64,000 nucleotides of DNA from Amphirosellinia nigrospora (Eukaryota > Ascomycota > Sordariomycetes > Xylariales > Xylariaceae). The stretch is taken from contig SCHM01000002.1 of the NCBI GenBank assembly GCA_004123355.1, positions 682,001 to 746,000 on the forward strand, in the 5' to 3' direction. A program made the position numbers and the translations under genes. Positions 57,982 to 64,000 of the stretch are shown one piece after another (the first letter of the stretch is position 1; the number at the start of each line of letters is the position of its first letter). Under the pieces are notes generated by a model that saw only the letters and a list, made by a program, of their open reading frames with translations, ran no database searches and was not told where the DNA came from.

Positions 57982-58593
57982 GGCTATCCGTATGTTCAAT
58001 GGTATAAGTGGTATAAGTGATGTGAAGTTGGGAAGCGCTGAGAATTGGTGACTCGATCAAGAACTGACGCGGCACTTGGTTGAGAGAAGCTATTGGGAAA
58101 GTATCCGAGTTCAAAGACGTCCTTATATCACTAAGTTGAGAGGTAGGTGACTCATTTGGCAATGCCGACTGAAGGGCGCGTCGTTGGTTATATGGAAGCT
58201 TTGGTGAAAGTTGAACGCGTGACGCCAAGTCACGTGATTGCTTTCAAACTGGCCAATGTTAATGGCACTTAGGTACAAATAATCTACTTTAAATGATCAA
58301 CAGGATTTGGTGTTTGAGTATGCGAGATTTCGAACTGGTATCAACTTAGTCATTTCTCAATCGTTCTCTTTCGATCTTGTTATATCAAATGTCTTCATTC
58401 ATTCGAGATTGACTGTTTCTCAATGTGATCGTCGTAGGGTTTCCTCCAATAGGAGTGCCAACACCACGTGATCAAGCACTGACTTAGTTGTCGAGTTGTC
58501 TCTCAAGTGAAAATAGGTTAGCTATCAGTGTATATACTTTAGCTTATCAAATTTACAAGTTTTCGAATTTAGCCTCAATTGACGCTCAGCAAA
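57982..58593. promoter_or_regulatory. divergent promoter region
   Basis: A 612-bp spacer between the alkyltransferase-like gene and the unknown gene starting at 58594; it should serve both. CACGTGATTGC and CACGTGATCAA each occur once (58233, 58466), E-box-like CACGTG palindromes 233 bp apart. That they are functional is a guess. Confidence 0.4.
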
Positions 58594-59279
58594 ATGCCTA
58601 TGCCAAAGAGTCTCACAGAGCATCCCTCTCCGGCCCAGGCCTACGAGCAGGGTGTCACTTACGCCACTCTTCTCCGCCACATTTATAGTCATCCGGACTT
58701 CAAGTACCAAGAGCCGCCCACGGCGACTGTCTCAAAGGTGGACCTCGATCGAACGCCAAAAGGGCTCTTTTACGCCGCCGACTTCATACAAAACACCTAC
58801 GTCAACTACGTCATACCTTATCTGCCGAGGGCGCCTCGCGCAAGTGCAAGGAGCTCGGCAACCCGTGGGCGTTCGCCGACGCGAACTACCAGTGGGAATG
58901 GACCTGGGATGCCGAGGCCGGCACGATGAAGGATGCGAGTGGGAGTGTGGTCGAGTTTCCCAGGCTACCGGCATCCCGGGTCAAGCAGATTGCTGGTGAT
59001 ATCGCCATGAGGAACTTCTTTGCTAAGCAAATGGTTCTCAAGAATGAGACCGACCTCAAGACGCAGATGTTGCTAGGTGGTCAGACTATCGATTTCGGGG
59101 CGGATGCTAAGGCGGTCGCGGAGAACTTGATTGAGACAGTGTTGTTAGTGGGCGTTGCCAGTGCGGAGGAGTCAACTCATCTCACGATCCAGGATAGAAA
59201 ATACGTGATTAAGTTGCATACTATAGCCCACACTCACATCGGCTACAGTCAAGCCACAGTCAATGGCACAGAGCTTTGA
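58594..59279 (+). CDS. uncharacterised fungal protein
   Basis: Unknown function, about 228 residues. The start at 58594 reads MPMPKSLTEHPSPAQAYEQG; then VTYATLLRHIYSHPDFKYQE, RTPKGLFYAADFIQNTYVNY and VIPYLP. Near 58826 the frame slips; the continuing frame gives SRKCKELGNPWAFADANYQW and EWTWDAEAGTMKD, then ASGSVVEFPRLPASRVKQIA, and MRNFFAKQMVLKNETDLKTQ before ending at 59279. The last residues (HTIAHTHIGYSQATVNGTEL) look less conserved, so a 3' intron or an earlier real end near 59165 is possible. No signal peptide or membrane segment. I do not recognise the family. Confidence 0.6.
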
Positions 59280-61911
59280 CAATGAGAAGTGTGTTGCAGA
59301 TTCACAATCAATGAGGCATTCGAGTGATTCTTCCACTCCTACAACTACGTGACCTCGAGTTTGCGAAGTACAAGATCTTTTTGTCTTTTCAAAATGCAAG
59401 GATATCGTGCCGCCTTTGAGTCTGCTCATGAATGATATGCTGTTACGTACATGATTGAGGACATCGTGACTAGAATGATTGGCTGTCCGTGTTCTGTCCA
59501 CTTGCGTAACCGTACCTGTTACCATCATGTCGCTTTAATCAGGAGGCGAAGCTTCTGGCTTGTTCGTTACCCGCGAATCTTGTCCCTTTCTGGTTTCCGG
59601 TGGGGGAGGAACTTACCGAACCTCCGGGATCCCCGTTGTCGGAAGGTTGGGAGGCGTTGTCGATCCAGGTAATATGTATGGATCGAAGCACTCAAAAGGC
59701 CTGACCTACATGATGCCGCGCGGTAGTAAAAATAGCTAGGGTCAGGTCGTTTGGGATATATTTTGCCTCATCTCGTTTCGGGTCATACTGCATCTCTGAC
59801 ACATCGTGAAACGATTCACAGAATTCTCTTCGGCATATTTGCCTCATTGTAAGACCTGAGTGTTGAGTCATGAGGTCTATCAAGTGCAACACATCCCATC
59901 TCCTGTTCTACATGAAGGCGGGTTAGGAGTGTTCGAGGTATAAGGACGTACATCGAGGGACCCCTCACAAATTACCTACAACAGTAAACGCGATGGGCGC
60001 ATCCAAATTACCTACTATGCATCTTAGGAGCGACCCCAAAGTATGGAGCTCTTTGGTTAGGATAGTAGACGCTAGCTCGGGCTAGAACGCCATGCCAAGT
60101 TGAGTTGGGCGAAGCACAGGTATTGTGCATTAGTGCGATGTTCGACTTAGTATGGAGGATGCGTCGTGATGAATACTACATAGTATCACGGTGAAACAGC
60201 CTCCTCTCAGTTATCATCACCGAATGGGTTTGATTGGCTTATGTTTAAATTTGTTTCACGAACAAAGTGACATTTTGTCCCCCAACTTGAGTGGCTAGGA
60301 TAGTGAGATGCGGCAAAGGCGTTGTATGGATAAAAAAGGCCTCTCGCGCCATGCATAACGGCATGACGTAAAAAAATATGCAGGCGAAGGCTATCTCAGG
60401 TTAGGCTAGCTACCTCTTATCAGGCGGCCTGAAGTTCCTGTTTTGCCCGCCTACCTCTTTAACCACACACAAAAAAAGAACCCCGCTCCATCTTCGAAGC
60501 TGATCTATTAGTCTAGACGCATCGCTCCCGCCCGCAAATACGACGTCAAAAGACAACAGAACGGAATAGAACTGAATTGAGGTTACTGCTGTTAGTACTG
60601 AGTTAAACATTCGGAATTGGATATGGGATGTTCCATTGACATCAACGAAAACAACGTCAAGGTGCTACTGTGCCATTGACCCGACTATTTTTCTCCGACC
60701 CATTATACAACTTTTTAGATCTCTCTTTTTTTTTTCTTTTGTATAGGTAATCTTTTAGCGCTTATATATATATGATATTGCCTATTTCGGCCACCCAAGA
60801 CTGCTCTCGTGGTCGGCTAGTTTCTCTCGACCTCATTAGTTGCCGTGCTAGTCGACTGGGCCCTTGGTCCCTTTGCTTGATGGTCGCTTGGACGGTACAG
60901 TATCTAGTCTAGAGTAGGTCCTGAGTAGGTACGCATAGCGAGGAAACAAGCTTGACATGATGCAACGGTAGTATTCTCCCCCACATTGTCTTGGCTGACT
61001 CTCGGTCATTTAGCTCCGCAATTCTGCATCCAAGCTTCAGAAGTTCAAGAGAGCTAATGCATGCAACTCTAGTGTGCATGCATTACTGCGTACGAGGCGG
61101 CAACGGCCCCCTGTGTCCTCCGGTTGTCTAGTGGCCTTCTCATCTCCCTCCTTCAACTTGCCCTCGACCGATGTTATGCTCTTGTCCCGATCTGTCAACA
61201 AGAACTCAGGAAACTCGCTCGAGACTGCACGAGGGGCAACAGCCTACTCTCATGCCATATCACGTCGTTCGGTCACATAATATCACGTACCACCATGTAC
61301 ATAGGTCGGGTTGTGTATCATTACCTTCCCACCTTGTATCTTAGCTGCCAGTTATTATACGTCTTCACCTGCCGGACAGAGTCCCGTCTCACAAACCACA
61401 CGTAATATCCGTCACTGAGACTTGTGGCTTTCTGAACGAGACAATATGAGGTCGAAAAGAGACTCACCGCTGGAATATTCCTACCCCACCTCCGATCTCG
61501 CGTATAGCCTGCCTCAATAGCGAGGACGAGATAATTCACATGTCGTGATGAGTGGCTAGGAATCATGTCAGACACTGTCCGTGTGTGTGTTCAGCCGTTA
61601 GGATCAGAATGCGTAACTCCCCATCGCAAACTCCACCGGCTCCTCCACTTTCCCATATTCCTTCAGTACAGTAGTTCATGGCAATATCCGGTCCCGTGCC
61701 ACACATAGTCGCGTCGAGACTCTGCGAGTTTTCTTTACGTAGTAGCTGAGGTGCCCTCTGTGCAACGCAGACCGAACTGATCCACTTGCCGGCATGGCTT
61801 ATACAAAACCTTGATAACCAACCCGAACCCCACGGAGGACCTTCTGTCAGGACAGTCTTCACCATCTCGCTGCTCGCTCGACTCCTCCTCGATACCTCTC
61901 TGAAGGGATAG
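59280..61911. other. 2.6-kb gene-free region upstream of the transporter
   Basis: No supported gene. A pyrimidine tract (TCTCTTTTTTTTTTCTTTTG, near 60720) and a TATATATATA run (near 60765) are the only marked features and could belong to a distant promoter. Several small frames on both strands look random. Confidence 0.4.
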
Positions 61912-63902
61912 ATGTCTCTCGCCCAACAGTACGTATACCGGATTCATTTAGTTTTGTTTTAGTCCCAGCTTTCTGACGATGCACCGCGGTTCCGTATCTC
62001 CACCCAAGCCAACCCCTTCAAGAATTACTCCCATTTTATTCTAATCGAGTTCTAATTCATCATTCTCACAGTGTCACCGCTTCTGAAGGTGTCGACCGCG
62101 AGGTCACAGGCGACGATGACGAGTTGGCGGCGGATTGTGGCGTCCCCTGAGCTACAATCCCATTGCGGCTACTGACGAGTCCCAAGAGGAAATCGTTGAG
62201 CCATTTCCACACATACCCGCATACAAAGTCTCATCAGGAAAGCGCCTGGGTAAGCGAAATTCAAATGTCATATTGCCGGCAAAAGTTGGTAGTGCTGACT
62301 TCTAAGCAGCCCAGGTTATCTTTGGCGCTTTCATGTGTTGTATCGCCTCGGGCATTGTGTTTGGGTTTGCCTCCTTGAAGCCCATTTTGATCGCCGAGGG
62401 TGTCTACGGCGAATTATGCGAGGCCAATGTAAGCGGCAGAGACCGGCTGGATGACACCATCCCATGTCCTGAGCAGGATATGCGTCTCAACCTGTTCTTT
62501 GTTGCTGCTTCAACTACAACGAACATCTCGGCCTTATTTGCCGGTTTCGCGCTGGATCACTTCGGACGACGTACCTGCTACATCATCGCATCAATCTTCA
62601 TCGCTGCTGGCAGCGTGCTTTTGGGTTACGCCTTTGCCATCCTGAGTTTGATGGTTACACGCTGGGCAATGTCATGCTGTCCATTGGCGGCGCTTTTCTG
62701 TTCGTCCCTAGCTTTCGGTTGGCCAATGCCTTCCCGAAGTACTCGGGCCTCATCGTTGCGGTCATAACGGGCTCGTTTGACGCCTCAGCCTCTGTGCTGC
62801 TTTTTTACCAGCTGGCGTGGGAAGCTACGAATCGCGCTTTCGAGCCCAACCAATTCTTTTTCGCCTACACGCTGGTGCCTATTATCCTACTTATCGGCGA
62901 GTTCACCTTGATGCCTCGTGATGCCTACCAGACGACTCCCGATCTGGAATACAAGATCGAGAAAACACACGACGCGACGCTTGACATCCACGATTCCGAT
63001 CAGGATGTCGACCCAGCGGAGATTTATCATATTCGAACCAATCGCGCCAATCGTCGGCTTGCGAAGCTAAGTCAGATTGAGGAGGTACTTGGTGATGCTG
63101 ATGAGCGGAGGAACGTGCTCATAAGAAAGAGATTCAACAGGCTAGTGGTGTGGGGTGTTCTTCACGGTCTTCCAGCACACCGACAGATGATGACGGCCTG
63201 GTTCATCCTCATCCTGACCCTTACGGTGCTTCAGATGCTGAAAATGAACTTTTTCATCTCGACGATCACGACGCAATACAGATATCTTTTCCAGTCGGAC
63301 GAGGAGGCGGAGAGACTGACAAAGTTCTTCGGCATCGCCCTCCCACTTGGTGGAATTGTTACGACACCGTTCATCGGCGTACTGTTGAACAGTTTCAGCA
63401 TGACAGTAATTATCGGTGTTCTCACGGGCTTTATCGCTCTGATTGGTGTACTCAATTGCCTTCCCTTCGTGTGGGCTGGCTACACGACAGTGGTTGTCTT
63501 CGTGATCTTCCGGCCTTTGTACTACTCTGCAATGTCGTAAGTTTTCTCCCTCGGATAGCACTTGGTCTTAAGCTAACCGCCTTTAACTACGCAGTGACTA
63601 CGCTACCAAGGTGTTTGGATTCACAACTTTCGGTCGCCTCTATGGTGCGATAACTTGCATCTCGGGAGTTCTGACGTTCTCGCAAACCGGTTTAGACGTC
63701 CTAATCAATGGCCCGCTCGATGGCAACCCAACCCCTATCAACATAGCATTGACCGTCGCGGGCACGGCCGTCGGCATGTTCCTCACGGGTTATATCGCGG
63801 TCAAGAGCAAAGACTACCGGAGGAGATGCTTGATGTCGCGTTCCTGAAGAGGAGATGCGTCTGATTGGTCAGGGAGGTGAAGGATACGGGGCTATCGTAT
63901 GA
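61912..63902 (+). CDS. MFS transporter, Fmp42-like
   Basis: Twelve-helix major facilitator superfamily protein resembling yeast Fmp42 (YMR221C) and SLC43-type carriers; substrate unknown. The 17-nt exon 1 (61912-61928, MSLAQ) and introns 61929-62071, 62250-62309 and 63537-63594 have GT-AG ends and keep phase (RL-A-QVIFGAF, SAM-S-DYATKVFG). Helices are evident: FMCCIASGIVFGFASLKPIL, LFFVAASTTTNISALFAGFA, DHFGRRTCYIIASIFIAAGS, a long acidic loop, then MMTAWFILILTLTVLQML and IVTTPFIGVLLNSFSMTVII. Frame slips near 62150, 62643, 63820 and 63842 are each mended by one more base, mostly a C in a C run, giving for example AIPEFDGYTLGNVMLSIGG and the family-like end DVAFPEEEMRLIGQGGEGYG. The resulting stop is at 63900-63902. 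Confidence 0.82.
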
Positions 63903-64000
63903 TTTCGAACGCAATTTACGCACCTACGCCCTCGAAGTAATGATTGTATAATGATTCTAAAATGAGTTTATGCTAGCGCCGGTGTTCGGGTTCGGAGAAA
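63903..64000. other. 3' flank of the transporter, window edge
   Basis: 98 bp of 3' flank; too short to interpret. Confidence 0.5.

Noticed and set aside
1-64000. CRISPR array, rRNA genes, telomere repeats, virus-like elements
   Set aside because: None seen: no regularly spaced repeats, no rRNA-like blocks, no telomeric motif and no characteristic reverse transcriptase, integrase or capsid motifs.

Overview
The window is filamentous-ascomycete (Pezizomycotina) nuclear DNA, probably Sordariomycetes. It has many short GT-AG introns of about 50-80 bp, an intron-containing tRNA-Leu, a HET-domain gene, a highly reducing polyketide synthase, an RS-rich Hub1 and several secreted hydrolases. Gene names rest on motifs and remembered family sequences; no search was run.

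Layout: (1) 0.6-8.2 kb is a housekeeping block: RPS0 (-), mitochondrial uS15m/MRPS28 (+), V-ATPase subunit d VMA6 (-) and NOP58 (+), arranged as divergent pairs. (2) 9.3-14 kb holds a large uncharacterised protein and a membrane-anchored lectin-like protein. (3) 15.1-26.6 kb is a degenerate secondary-metabolite cluster: short-chain dehydrogenase, SnoaL-like protein, O-methyltransferase and a KS-AT-DH-MT-ER-KR-ACP polyketide synthase. (4) 27-40 kb is accessory: a GH5-like hydrolase, a HET protein, a second short-chain dehydrogenase, an AT-rich gene-free stretch and a secreted DUF5695-type protein. (5) 40-45 kb returns to core genes: HUB1, tRNA-Leu(UAG) and SEN54. (6) 45-51 kb is a gene-poor stretch. 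(7) 51-64 kb holds a nuclear-looking protein with a tandem-duplicated module, a secreted esterase, an O6-alkylguanine-DNA alkyltransferase-like protein, an unknown protein and an Fmp42-like transporter.

Two kinds of damage overlap. Many genes, including ones expected to be essential (uS15m, Sen54), change frame at single positions where adding one base to a short run of identical bases restores the family sequence. That pattern suggests base-calling errors in the source assembly. The polyketide synthase in addition lacks blocks of conserved sequence in its KS and AT domains, and it and the O-methyltransferase carry in-frame stop codons, so that cluster looks truly decayed. RPS0, VMA6 and NOP58 read cleanly through their introns.

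No CRISPR array, rRNA gene or recognisable virus-like element was seen. The best candidates for something undescribed are the duplicated-module protein (51.0-53.4 kb) and the large unknown protein (9.3-12.6 kb).
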